From an uncultured Prevotella sp. (GTDB lineage: Bacteria; Bacteroidota; Bacteroidia; Bacteroidales; Bacteroidaceae): DNA of 32,979 nucleotides. This document shows positions 1 through 8,248 of the stretch, piece after piece (the first letter of the stretch is position 1; every line of letters starts with the position of its first letter). The position numbers and the translations under genes are program-made. The notes beneath the pieces are model-generated. The model saw nothing but the letters and a program-made list of their open reading frames with translations. It was not told the DNA's origin and did not search any database. Location of the stretch: the NCBI GenBank assembly GCA_937892695.1, contig CALBJK010000107.1:1-32979 (forward strand). Direction: 5' to 3'.

Positions 1-85
1 GAGAAATTAGCCAAATTAGTACTGATATATAAAAATATTTTAGATTACTTACTTATCTTCTTTATTTAATATTAATAATTGTCAG

Positions 86-111
86 AAAAAGCAGACAGTA
101 CGATGACTGTC
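86..111 (-). terminator. Candidate intrinsic terminator after the S41 peptidase gene
   Basis: On the minus strand a short hairpin, GACAGT / 6-nt loop / ACTGTC (94-99 with 106-111), is followed within three bases by a run of five T (complement of 86-90). It lies 27 bp past the stop codon of the peptidase gene and would end the parC-DUF3316-peptidase transcript. The stem is only 6 bp, so strength is uncertain. Confidence 0.5.
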
Positions 112-137
112 ATGTGCGATGTCTTAATGCCGAAGGT

Positions 138-1142
138 CTAATCGTTCAGTATCCGTCGGGCATATTCGATGATAGTGTCTTTGCCGCGTCTGACATCATC
201 GTCTGTCAGAGAGACATAATGGTCGGGGGCTATGCCAAACTCGGTGCTGTTCTTGTCCTTGTCGTACATCGGCGTGGCCGAAAAACGTATGCTCCACCCT
301 ATCGGCAACTCGCTCGAATACGGCATACCGGCTCCTCCACCGGTATGGTCGCCCACGACAGTGACATTTGGACAGCACCGCATGAACTTGACAAACTCGT
401 TGGCCGCACTGTAGACCGACCTGTTAGTCAATACCACGACCGGTTTGTGCCACCGTATGCCACGAGCTGGCTTTAGCCGTTGCTCCGACAAGTCGGAAAA
501 GTCGTTGTGGCCGGGTCCTGTCTTATGCTGAATGTATCCTACTAGCAGTTCCTTATCAGTAAACCGAGCAGCCAACTCCTGAGCCGACGAAAGCAGCCCG
601 CCTCCATTGTCGCGAATATCTATGATGAGTCCGTTGCAGGGAGCAAAGTAGAGCATTATTTCGTCGAGATTGCCTGCCCCCATACCTGATGCGAACGACT
701 CACAGCGCAGATAGCCCATGTTGTCGTCGAGCTTACGGTACTTCATCCCTGACGCTATCCGATAGTCTGTTCCGAGATATCGTCGTAGGAGTGTGTCGCT
801 TACATTGGCCGGAAATTCTTCGTGCCATGTCCAGTTCCGCGCCACATCCCATCGCGAGTACATGTTGACGTGTCCGTCACGCAGTTCGCCGAGCATATTG
901 CCCAGAACTTCAAACAGTTGCGTCTCGGTCATACGGTCGTCTATCTGTGCCGAGTACTTGGCATGTACAGCATTCCAGTCCAGCCCGTAGGTCTGAGCCT
1001 TATAGTCGAAAAAACAGTAATGTTCGTCTATGATTTTCCACAGAGCTTCAAAATTGCCTCTGGGCGAATTGTCAAATTCTTCTTCATCAACGCAGGATAC
1101 CAGCGCGAGACACATTATCAATAAAGTAACAATTTGTTTCAT
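138..1142 (-). CDS. S41 family (C-terminal-processing/tricorn-like) peptidase, lipoprotein
   Basis: A 334-residue predicted lipoprotein. The N-terminus is a short hydrophobic signal ending in a lipobox LVSC with Cys17, so it should be lipid-anchored, probably to the outer membrane or cell surface. The S41 core is recognisable from a DGH motif (89-91), the DIRDNGGG block (175-182) and the segment NRSVYSAANEF (240-250), whose Ser245 is the likely nucleophile. This is followed by VVGDHTGGGAGMP (262-274), the loop that in other members leads into the active site. The lysine of CtpA-type enzymes is not obvious there, which fits the tricorn/IRBP-like branch better than classical CtpA. No PDZ domain is evident. 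The gene lies 25 bp after DUF3316 in the same direction and is probably co-transcribed with it. The substrate cannot be told from sequence. Confidence 0.85.
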   Translation of the reverse strand: MKQIVTLLIMCLALVSCVDEEEFDNSPRGNFEALWKIIDEHYCFFDYKAQTYGLDWNAVHAKYSAQIDDRMTETQLFEVLGNMLGELRDGHVNMYSRWDVARNWTWHEEFPANVSDTLLRRYLGTDYRIASGMKYRKLDDNMGYLRCESFASGMGAGNLDEIMLYFAPCNGLIIDIRDNGGGLLSSAQELAARFTDKELLVGYIQHKTGPGHNDFSDLSEQRLKPARGIRWHKPVVVLTNRSVYSAANEFVKFMRCCPNVTVVGDHTGGGAGMPYSSELPIGWSIRFSATPMYDKDKNSTEFGIAPDHYVSLTDDDVRRGKDTIIEYARRILND

Positions 1143-1167
1143 ACGGATAATGACTATATTGTGACGT

Positions 1168-2022
1168 TCAATATTTTATCTTAAAGATACGGAATGTCCT
1201 GACAATTCCTATGACAAACGCATGGGTATAGGTGTGCGACTTAAGGTTGTTGACCTTGGCTTGCTGCATGTCGCCGAGATAACCCACGCGCAACGTCGTG
1301 CGCCCCAGCGTAAAGTCGATTGTCAGCATCTGACGTAGTGACGGCGTGGCGGCAAGAGTCGTCGGTACTATATTGTGGTCGTAGTTGCCACGGGTGAAAA
1401 TCTCGTAATAAGACTGACCGTAGTTAGGGCTGAACATAAGTCCGGCCAACGGTGCGCTGACCTCATAACGTGCCAGAAACGGACGGTTCCACAGTCTGAA
1501 CCGATAGGCAGCCACAGCTGAAGGCGACACGTTCAGTGCTGCCCGTGCCTGAGCAGGATTGTTGCCGTTGCGTGTATTATAGACAAACCCTACAGTAGCA
1601 TCGACCATTGCTCCGGCCTTTATGTTCAGCCGTCCTTCGGCCATCCTCCAATTGTAGTGCCATGCATACTGGAAGCCGTACATTCCGGCCACCTCGTTAC
1701 CGTCACCTGAACGGTTCTCGGTGTAGGCAATGTCGCCCTGATGGACAATCTGGCGTGACCATCGGCTCGATCGTCTCTCACGTGTCGTGTGGGACAGATA
1801 GCGCACTTCGGTGCCGCGATATTTCTCGGGTGACAGATAGGTGTCAAGAATCTGCGTCGCCCCGATTCCTACCATTATGGCATTTGTTATGTCCTTGTCG
1901 TTGGTGTGTATGGAATCGGCCGTCAACAAGTCGGTCTTCTGCCCCTCGTTCTGGGCCATCGCCGATAACGGAGCCGCCATCAGCAACAGACACAGTCTAA
2001 GACGGATTGTCATCTTTGCCAT
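1168..2022 (-). CDS. DUF3316 domain-containing protein, exported
   Basis: A 284-residue protein with an N-terminal signal peptide (hydrophobic core about 8-20, likely cleavage after AMA-Q near residue 24). The rest is rich in alternating hydrophobic and aromatic stretches and ends in FKIKY, suggesting an outer-membrane beta-barrel. The conserved segment LSHTTRERRSSRWSRQIVHQ identifies the DUF3316 family of Bacteroidetes, whose function is unknown. The first ATG overlaps the end of parC by 26 bp; a second in-frame ATG at 2013 still overlaps it by 17 bp. Translation is therefore probably coupled to parC. It is followed 25 bp later by the S41 lipoprotein gene. Confidence 0.8.
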   Translation of the reverse strand: MAKMTIRLRLCLLLMAAPLSAMAQNEGQKTDLLTADSIHTNDKDITNAIMVGIGATQILDTYLSPEKYRGTEVRYLSHTTRERRSSRWSRQIVHQGDIAYTENRSGDGNEVAGMYGFQYAWHYNWRMAEGRLNIKAGAMVDATVGFVYNTRNGNNPAQARAALNVSPSAVAAYRFRLWNRPFLARYEVSAPLAGLMFSPNYGQSYYEIFTRGNYDHNIVPTTLAATPSLRQMLTIDFTLGRTTLRVGYLGDMQQAKVNNLKSHTYTHAFVIGIVRTFRIFKIKY

Positions 2023-4849
2023 TTTCGAAAAGATTTAGTTGTCCTGTCATTTCGTCTATCACCTGCTGTTGGCTTTTCCCTGCATCGGGATCAAGATTTT
2101 CTTCCTGCTCACCGTCTTTGCCGTCGCCTTCGCTATCATTATCTTCCGGCTCAGGCTCAGGAAAACGTGCAGGTTCGAGTTCCTCAATCTTGTCTACCTG
2201 CCATGTGCAGATGCGTTTACCTTTGGCCTTGAAGCTCTTCACACCGACAAACTGTTCGGCATCGACCACCATAGGCGGACGTTGTGTCACAGTACCGTCT
2301 TCTCCCACAATCGGCGTGAAGGATACCTTTACACGCGGATAGACCGTGTCGGTCAGCAGTGCCACGTGGCTGTCAGGGTTGTCGCCGCCGTAGTTCTGGT
2401 GGCGTTTGGTGGCATCCATAGTGAAACGTTTCAGATAAGGATAGCCGTTGTTGTCGGCATCGAACACTACAGCCGTCCACACCTTATGAGGATTCCATTT
2501 TCCGATACGTTCGATGTTGTCCTCATAGTGGTTGTTGGCATCGAAGTTGGAGATATAGAATTCGCCTCCTCGGAGTACCACCAGGATAGATTCGCCCTCA
2601 TTAAACTCGCCGAGCAGCCGGCCGTGGTCGTCGTAGTTGAGCCGGTTGACATCGGGGTCGAACCACACCTTGCGGCCTCCGAGGGTAGAGTGTCCACGGC
2701 TCTTCAGCCCTATGCGGTGGACGGGATTGCGGGTGACAAGGTTGCCCTTGGCGGCGCGGCCTTTTATCATCACTTCGGAGAAGTCTTTCTCTATGAATAT
2801 CTTCTTCAGTCTGGGGTTGGCTTCGAGCGTCACCTTTATCACCTCGGCTTCGCCATTAGGATTGGCCGTAAAGTAGACAACGCGGCTGCCTGGCGTACCC
2901 TGGGTCAGGTCATACTCGCGGTCGCGTGTCACCGACGGCACGGCGAAACGCTTGATATAGTAAGGTCCGTTCTTTCCGTCACGGTAGACGGCGTTGTATA
3001 TGGTGCGTCGGTCGTTGCGCTTGAACACCTGGACATGAAGAATGTTCTTGCCCACGAATATCTTGTCGGCCACACGAACGACCTTGAACTTGCCGTCCTC
3101 ATAGAAGATGATGATGTCGTCGATGTCAGAACAATTGCAGACATATTCGTCCTTCTTCAACCCAGTACCGATAAAACCTTCCTGACGGTTGATGTACAGT
3201 TTCTGGTTGGCCTCCACCACCTTTGTCGCCTCGATAGTATCGAAAGAGCGTATTTCGGTGCGGCGTGGATAGTGTTTGCCGTATTTGTCCTTGATAAACG
3301 TGAACCACTTCACCGTAACGTCCGTCATGTGGGCCAGGTCGTGGTCGATGCCTTCTATCTCCTTACGGATGCTGGCGATGAGCTGGTCGGCCTTGTCCTT
3401 GTTGAACTTCAGTATGCGCTGCATCTTTATCTCCATGAGCCGCAAGATGTCGTCGCGAGTCACTTCGCGCACGAAGTCTTTCTTGAAAGGTTCGAGCCGC
3501 TTGTCGACATGTGCCACGGCAGCGTCCATGTTCTCGGCGTTCTCAAAGCCCTTGTCCTTATAGATGCGCTCTTCGATGAATATCTTTTCGAGCGAAGCGA
3601 AGAACAGCTGTTCGAACAGCTCGCCCCGGCGTATCTCCAGTTCCTTGCGCAGTAGAGCCATTGTGCTGTCTACCGAGTGGCGCAGCACGTCGCTCACGGT
3701 GAGGAAGCATGGTTTGTCGTTCTCGATTACGCAGCAGTTGGGCGAAATGTTTATCTCGCAGTCGGAGAAGGCGTAGAGGGCATCGATGGTCTTGTCCGAC
3801 GATATGCCCGGAGCCAGATGCACTTGTATTTCGACTTCGGCGGCGGTGTTGTCGTCCACCTTCTTGGCCTTAATCTTGCCCTTGTCGATAGCTTTGAGGA
3901 TAGAGTCGATGAGCGTGGTGGTGGTCTTGCTGTACGGTATCTCTCGTATGACGATGGTCTTAGCATCAAGCTTTTCTATCTTTGCCCTCACCTTGACCAT
4001 GCCTCCGCGTTGTCCGTCGTTGTATCGGCTCACGTCTATCGAGCCGCCTGTGGGGAAATCGGGATAGAGCACGAAGTCTTCGCCGTGCAGATATTTTATG
4101 GCCGCATCGCATATCTCGTTGAGATTGTGAGGCAGGATCTTAGAACTCAGTCCTACGGCTATGCCCTCTGCACCCTGGGCGAGCAGCAACGGGAACTTGG
4201 CCGGAAGCGTGATAGGTTCCTTGTTGCGTCCGTCGTAGCTGAGCTGCCAGTCGGTAGTCTTTGGGTTGAACACCACGTCGAGGGCAAATTTGGAAAGCCT
4301 CGCCTCGATATATCGTGGTGCAGCCGCACGGTCGCCCGTGAGGATATTGCCCCAGTTTCCCTGACAGTCGATGAGCAGATCCTTCTGACCCATCTGCACG
4401 AGAGCGTCGCCGATCGAAGCGTCGCCGTGGGGATGGAACTGCATGGTGTAGCCCACGATGTTGGCCACCTTGTTGTAGCGTCCGTCATCCATCCGCTTCA
4501 TAGAATGGAGGATGCGTCGCTGCACGGGTTTCAGTCCGTCCTCGATATGCGGCACTGCACGTTCGAGAATTACATACGAGGCATAGTCGAGAAACCAGCT
4601 CTGGTACATGCCGCTAAGATGATGCACGGCCGAAGCGTCGAAGCGGTTCACCGGCTTGTAGTCGGAATGGGCATCGGGTTGGGCAGAATCGTCTTGGTCT
4701 TCATCATCCTTCACGGCCTCGGTGCCATCCTGCCCGTCGTCCGTCCGTGCGCCATCAGTCTGTCCGTCTCTGCCGCTTGTGTCGGGCTGCATGTTGTCAG
4801 CTTCGTTTCCGTCCTTCAATAAGTCCTTGTCTTTTGTCTCGTCACTCAT
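1997..4849 (-). CDS. parC: DNA topoisomerase IV subunit A (type IIA topoisomerase)
   Basis: A 950-residue breakage-reunion subunit that, with ParE, decatenates and relaxes DNA. The N-terminal 65 residues are a low-complexity acidic extension. The winged-helix domain follows: GLKPVQRRIL (105-114), HPHGDASIGD (139-148) and AAAPRYIEARL, with the active-site tyrosine at 180. A coiled-coil region and a C-terminal beta-propeller-like region follow, then an acidic tail. I chose the ATG at 4849 because upstream in-frame codons encode an unrelated, Cys- and Arg-rich stretch, and the extension starting MSDETKDKD is typical of Bacteroidetes ParC. Topo IV and gyrase A are hard to separate, but the sequence around the tyrosine (APRY rather than AMRY) favours ParC. 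The residue matching quinolone-contact Ser83 of E. coli GyrA is Ala144. The 3' end overlaps the next gene by 26 bp. Confidence 0.9.
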   Translation of the reverse strand: MSDETKDKDLLKDGNEADNMQPDTSGRDGQTDGARTDDGQDGTEAVKDDEDQDDSAQPDAHSDYKPVNRFDASAVHHLSGMYQSWFLDYASYVILERAVPHIEDGLKPVQRRILHSMKRMDDGRYNKVANIVGYTMQFHPHGDASIGDALVQMGQKDLLIDCQGNWGNILTGDRAAAPRYIEARLSKFALDVVFNPKTTDWQLSYDGRNKEPITLPAKFPLLLAQGAEGIAVGLSSKILPHNLNEICDAAIKYLHGEDFVLYPDFPTGGSIDVSRYNDGQRGGMVKVRAKIEKLDAKTIVIREIPYSKTTTTLIDSILKAIDKGKIKAKKVDDNTAAEVEIQVHLAPGISSDKTIDALYAFSDCEINISPNCCVIENDKPCFLTVSDVLRHSVDSTMALLRKELEIRRGELFEQLFFASLEKIFIEERIYKDKGFENAENMDAAVAHVDKRLEPFKKDFVREVTRDDILRLMEIKMQRILKFNKDKADQLIASIRKEIEGIDHDLAHMTDVTVKWFTFIKDKYGKHYPRRTEIRSFDTIEATKVVEANQKLYINRQEGFIGTGLKKDEYVCNCSDIDDIIIFYEDGKFKVVRVADKIFVGKNILHVQVFKRNDRRTIYNAVYRDGKNGPYYIKRFAVPSVTRDREYDLTQGTPGSRVVYFTANPNGEAEVIKVTLEANPRLKKIFIEKDFSEVMIKGRAAKGNLVTRNPVHRIGLKSRGHSTLGGRKVWFDPDVNRLNYDDHGRLLGEFNEGESILVVLRGGEFYISNFDANNHYEDNIERIGKWNPHKVWTAVVFDADNNGYPYLKRFTMDATKRHQNYGGDNPDSHVALLTDTVYPRVKVSFTPIVGEDGTVTQRPPMVVDAEQFVGVKSFKAKGKRICTWQVDKIEELEPARFPEPEPEDNDSEGDGKDGEQEENLDPDAGKSQQQVIDEMTGQLNLFENGKDDNPS

Positions 4850-4928
4850 ATTATTATTGTTTATCCTCGGTCCCCGCCATCCTGGGTTGCTCCGGAGAAA
4901 CCGGGACCTGCGCAAGATACAAGAGATA

Positions 4929-4936
4929 CAAAGATA
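4929..4936 (-). promoter_or_regulatory. Candidate parC promoter -7 element
   Basis: The minus strand reads TATCTTTG, an exact match to the Bacteroidetes -7 consensus TAnnTTTG, 80 bp before the chosen parC start. The nearest TTTG (complement of 4960-4963) sits 23 bp upstream, longer than the usual 19-21, so the -33 box is weak. A second identical TATCTTTG lies at 5059-5066, next to the repeat array. Either could be used. Confidence 0.4.
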
Positions 4937-5085
4937 ATGCAAAAGAGCGAAATACGGAACAAAATCGCCCGTTTTTATGGCCGAAGATTGATTATGCGCC
5001 ACGAAAAGATGGTCGAACCAAGGCCAAGGTCAGCTCACATTCAGACAGTTTTTACCCTCAAAGATAAAACCGAAAAACAGAACAA

Positions 5086-5217
5086 TATTTTCACGGTTTT
5101 CTGATATGCGTGTCCTTACGTTCCAATATGCGGCATATTATCGTCTAATATGCCGCATATCAGACGCTGAAATGCCGCGTTTCAAGGCTCCGAACCGCCG
5201 TTATTCGTAAACCGCTG
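5086..5217. repeat. Degenerate 22-bp-period tandem repeat array, copy A
   Basis: Units start at 5086, 5108, 5130, 5152, 5174 and 5196, exactly 22 bp apart. The best unit (5152) begins GCCGCATATCAGACG and ends CTGAAAT. Its neighbours keep the GCsGC start and the CTGATAT, CCAATAT or CTAATAT end; the 5174 unit is weak and the 5196 unit marginal. Unit junctions are quasi-palindromic (ATATGCsGCATAT). Between 5126 and 5160 there is a perfect 15-bp inverted repeat (5126-5140 with 5146-5160) around a 5-nt loop. The same pattern recurs at 25884-26037. Confidence 0.75.
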
Positions 5218-5468
5218 ATTATCAACCTGCTAAAAAAACTGTTTCAGAATTTTTCCAGAAATGCCTTTGTTCGCAAAAAGAACAATCTTTAGTATGTTAT
5301 TATTGAAATTTCTTCAGATTGAAATTTATCAAATATTTGCTCTAAAGAGTATTGCTCAAATTTATTAAAAGCCTTTGATATATATGTATTAAGACAAATT
5401 TTCTAATGCTTACTTAACTTACTGGTATAATGTCATAGCATTCATGCACAATTTACATTATATAAGAA

Positions 5469-6545
5469 TCAGCCTTTAAGAATTTCCAAATAATACTCAA
5501 TGTATTGTTCTACGCACTGGTTCCAATTAAAACGATTGGCATTCTTCTTCATTTTCTCCGCATACACTGAAGGGGCGGCATCAAAATCGGCAAGCTTTGC
5601 CCTTACTACATCTGCCATAGCTTTTGGCGACAGGTCGTTCCAATAAAATGCGTCTTTCCCTCCTATTTCGGGAAGGCTGGTCAATGTAGACAGGAATACC
5701 GGCTTACCGAATTTCATAGCTTCGATAGGGGGAAGTCCGAATCCTTCACACAGAGACGGAAAGAGGAAAGCCCGACAAGAGGCATACAAGGCTATCTTCT
5801 CTGTCTCGCTCACGTTTGGCAGAGCATAAACGTTGCTGATGTTTTCCTCCTTTATCTTCTTCAGAAGTCCTTCGCCGTATGCCCCACTCCAGTCGCCGGC
5901 TATTACAAGATTCTGTTCAGGGAGATATTTCATCATTTCTACGAGCAGATGGATGTTCTTTTTGGCTCTAAGACTGGAGATATGAAACATAAAGTCGCTT
6001 GGCAAATTCTTAGGCAGAGTAGCATTATGCAATGCCATAGCAGGGAAATCGGCCACACCATTGTATATTATTTTCTTCGGCAGGCCTATATTAAAGTGCT
6101 TCTCTGTATCTTCGCAGGCAAAATTGGAAATGTAATTCACATAATTGGCATGAGCCACTCTTTCTTTAAACTTGCGTACCGACCTGTCCAATTCGTCTCC
6201 TTTCTTCTCATAAATAAAATTGATGTCATGAATTGTAAGCAGGGTCTTTTTGGCAAAGTACAGATACTTGATGCGGCTATATTGATAAGGTACATGATAC
6301 AAATCGGCTTTTATCGGAAGAAACCTCGCCATACGCCGCAAAGAAGGCGCGACCTCTATGTAGCCGACCTTATCTCCGAAACATCCTTTAAACTTAGGGG
6401 GTACAAAGAAACTTACTTCTGTCTTATGTTCAGAGCGCAGTTCTTCGGCATGCTCGTTAAGTCCTTCTCCTAACCGTCTGCAATATTCGCCCAATCCTAC
6501 GTAAGGCGTAGCCACGGGATAGGCATCTATAATTATCTTTTTCAT
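5469..6545 (-). CDS. Glycosyltransferase family 4 (GT-B fold)
   Basis: A 358-residue retaining-type glycosyltransferase. The N-terminal Rossmann half starts MKKIIIDAYPVATPYVGLGEY, whose glycine-rich loop is typical of GT4 acceptor domains. The C-terminal half has FMFHISSLRAKKN (185-197), typical of the start of the nucleotide-sugar domain, and the hallmark E-x7-E motif CEGFGLPPIEAM with Glu267 and Glu275. There is no signal peptide or membrane span, so it should act at the cytoplasmic face of the inner membrane in LPS or O-glycan assembly. It is the last gene of the glycan operon, 3 bp after its neighbour, so co-translation is likely. Its codons look more A+T-rich than those of parC or lptD, a common trait of exchanged glycan genes. 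The sugar specificity cannot be inferred. Confidence 0.85.
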   Translation of the reverse strand: MKKIIIDAYPVATPYVGLGEYCRRLGEGLNEHAEELRSEHKTEVSFFVPPKFKGCFGDKVGYIEVAPSLRRMARFLPIKADLYHVPYQYSRIKYLYFAKKTLLTIHDINFIYEKKGDELDRSVRKFKERVAHANYVNYISNFACEDTEKHFNIGLPKKIIYNGVADFPAMALHNATLPKNLPSDFMFHISSLRAKKNIHLLVEMMKYLPEQNLVIAGDWSGAYGEGLLKKIKEENISNVYALPNVSETEKIALYASCRAFLFPSLCEGFGLPPIEAMKFGKPVFLSTLTSLPEIGGKDAFYWNDLSPKAMADVVRAKLADFDAAPSVYAEKMKKNANRFNWNQCVEQYIEYYLEILKG

Positions 6546-6548
6546 AAG

Positions 6549-7343
6549 TCAGTGTTTGTCTGTCTTTTGTTTTATTTGAGGATATCTGTCGAGTATTCTT
6601 TCCAGCGTTTCCCGGTTGCGGTCTTCGCCTTGCTTTATATTAAAAGTCTGCAAAGCCATCTCGCCTGGCTTGCCGATTTCTTCAGGATGGTTCTTTCCGC
6701 CAGGCAGGGGCACTACGTATGTTCCCTTAGACACTGCAGCAGCCCAGAACCACACATCGTCGGCTGTGGGAGCGATAGCCATGAAGAGCGAAGGCTCAAG
6801 CATCTTGGTGTCCAACGAATAGGGTGGATAAAGTACTCCGCCTACTCCCGTCTGCATTGCAAGATGATTGTAGTGTATCTTCTTAAAAATGAAGTCATAC
6901 CACTTATACTTTCTCCACTTCCGGTAAGGCAAGTTTAATCGTATGCGCCTTACACGATGGGCGATAATCACATCAGGCAATTGCTTGTGCAGCCGTAGCA
7001 GGTCGCGCAACATGTCTGTATGGTATTTTATGTCGTCATCGACGGTCACTATCACGTCGTTCGGGAAGTCTTTTAATGCAGGAATTAGTTTCTTATACGA
7101 GCGTATTTCGGCCGGGTCGAATCTTACCTCGAAGATGGGGTATTCCTTCTTCAACGCTTCAAGTGCTTCGGGAACCTTTCCGTCCGGGAATTTCTGCGAG
7201 TCAAGATAAAGCACCATCTTGTCTGGCAGAACCGAACCGGCAAGGACAGAGCGAATAGCCTGTACGGCGTAAGGTATAGCCGCAGGAAAAGAAGTCATTG
7301 ACACAACAACCTTCTGCCTCTCTATATTTTTGTCTTTAGCCAT
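6549..7343 (-). CDS. GT2-like (GT-A fold) glycosyltransferase, paralogue 1
   Basis: A 264-residue cytosolic transferase. It opens with a GT-A-type beta strand VVVSMTSFP (12-20), continues with an IRSVLAGSVLPDKMVLYL block and carries the metal-binding motif VTVDDDI (DxD-type, 101-104). A later ADDVWFWAAA segment is the probable acceptor-side acidic motif. It is clearly homologous along its whole length to the gene just upstream (7349-8173), including the shared LPDK-LVLYL, RSY-KLIPA, TVDDD and QTGVGGVLYPP blocks, so the pair arose by tandem duplication. It starts 5 bp after its paralogue and ends 3 bp before the GT4 gene. It presumably adds a sugar to a lipid-linked or LPS-core glycan; donor and acceptor are unknown. 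Confidence 0.8.
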   Translation of the reverse strand: MAKDKNIERQKVVVSMTSFPAAIPYAVQAIRSVLAGSVLPDKMVLYLDSQKFPDGKVPEALEALKKEYPIFEVRFDPAEIRSYKKLIPALKDFPNDVIVTVDDDIKYHTDMLRDLLRLHKQLPDVIIAHRVRRIRLNLPYRKWRKYKWYDFIFKKIHYNHLAMQTGVGGVLYPPYSLDTKMLEPSLFMAIAPTADDVWFWAAAVSKGTYVVPLPGGKNHPEEIGKPGEMALQTFNIKQGEDRNRETLERILDRYPQIKQKTDKH

Positions 7344-7348
7344 AGCCT

Positions 7349-8173
7349 TTAATACTGCTTGTTTCTTTCTACATAGTACCCTATACGCTCACCGACAACC
7401 GGATAATGCTCGACAATGGCTTTGAGCGCGGCGGCATTCAAGTCTTTACCAGTCTTGAAGTTGACAGTCTTAAGCGACAGACTTTTGGGCTTGCCCAGCC
7501 CACGAGGCTTGTTGTAGCCGAAGGGTACAGGTACTATCTTTGTGCCATTGGCTACTGCCGCCGCCCAGAACCAGATGTCGTCGGTCGTTGGGGCAATGGC
7601 CGCGAATTTATCTACATCGAGCATGTCCTCTTTCAGACAATGCGGCGGATACAGAACACCTCCCACGCCCGTCTGTATGTTCTTGAAACCGGAATGTATC
7701 CGTTTGAACAGAAAATGATACCAGCGATACTTACGCCAATGGCGGTAAGGTTCGCCGGGCTTCATAAGCTTGGCACGGTGGGCCAGTATCGCATCGGGCA
7801 GCTCGCGGTGAAGCCGCAGCAAGTCGCGTACCATGTTGGGATGGTAGCAGACATCGTCGTCCACAGTTATAATAGTAGAATCGGGAAAATCTTGTATGGC
7901 TGGAATTAATTTTCTGTAAGAACGTATGTCGCGGTCGTAATTGCGTATCTCGAAAATCGGATTGTCCTCAGACAAAATGAGCAGTTCCTGCGGCATCTGC
8001 CCGTCTCCGAATTGCGAAAAAGTGAGATACAGCACCAGTTTGTCAGGCAGCACCGATCCGTTCAGTATCGACCGTATAGCTCCGACTGCATACTGTATAG
8101 CCTGCGGAAAAGAAGTCATCGACACTACTACTTCAGGCTTGAGTTTGTTTGATTCTTCGTTCATAATGCTCAT
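7349..8173 (-). CDS. GT2-like (GT-A fold) glycosyltransferase, paralogue 2
   Basis: A 274-residue transferase with the same layout as its downstream paralogue: VVVSMTSFP near the start (15-23), VLPDKLVLYL, RSYRKLIPA, TVDDDV with the metal-binding aspartates at 105-107, QTGVGGVLYPP, and TTDDIWFWAAA. It has no signal peptide or membrane segment. The first ATG is at 8173; an in-frame ATG three codons later is also possible. A 75-bp gap separates it from the GT92-like gene upstream. Divergence in the C-terminal third, after the WFWAAA motif, is where acceptor specificity would be expected to differ between the two copies. Confidence 0.8.
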   Translation of the reverse strand: MSIMNEESNKLKPEVVVSMTSFPQAIQYAVGAIRSILNGSVLPDKLVLYLTFSQFGDGQMPQELLILSEDNPIFEIRNYDRDIRSYRKLIPAIQDFPDSTIITVDDDVCYHPNMVRDLLRLHRELPDAILAHRAKLMKPGEPYRHWRKYRWYHFLFKRIHSGFKNIQTGVGGVLYPPHCLKEDMLDVDKFAAIAPTTDDIWFWAAAVANGTKIVPVPFGYNKPRGLGKPKSLSLKTVNFKTGKDLNAAALKAIVEHYPVVGERIGYYVERNKQY

Positions 8174-8248
8174 TGTAGCTTTTATTTAGGCCAGTTCAGC
8201 TGGTGTCCGGCGTAATGGTTTTGACTGAATGTTCTGCAAAATTTGTAT

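Larger units (their letters stand above)
4850..5468. other. 619-bp intergenic spacer
   Basis: This spacer lies between parC and the end of the glycan operon, both on the minus strand. From low to high coordinate it holds the parC leader and two TATCTTTG candidates (4929-4936, 5059-5066), the 22-bp-period repeat array (5086-5217), and about 250 bp of A+T-rich sequence. The A+T-rich part has no convincing ORF, tRNA or terminator; it contains a short direct repeat, ATTGAAATTT, at 5302-5311 and 5318-5327. Confidence 0.6.

Noticed and set aside
2039..4822. Two long plus-strand open frames (2039-3655 and 3677-4822) opposite parC
   Set aside because: They are the antisense of a well-conserved parC frame; their translations are rich in His, Val and Leu with no recognisable motif. 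Codon structure of parC explains them.
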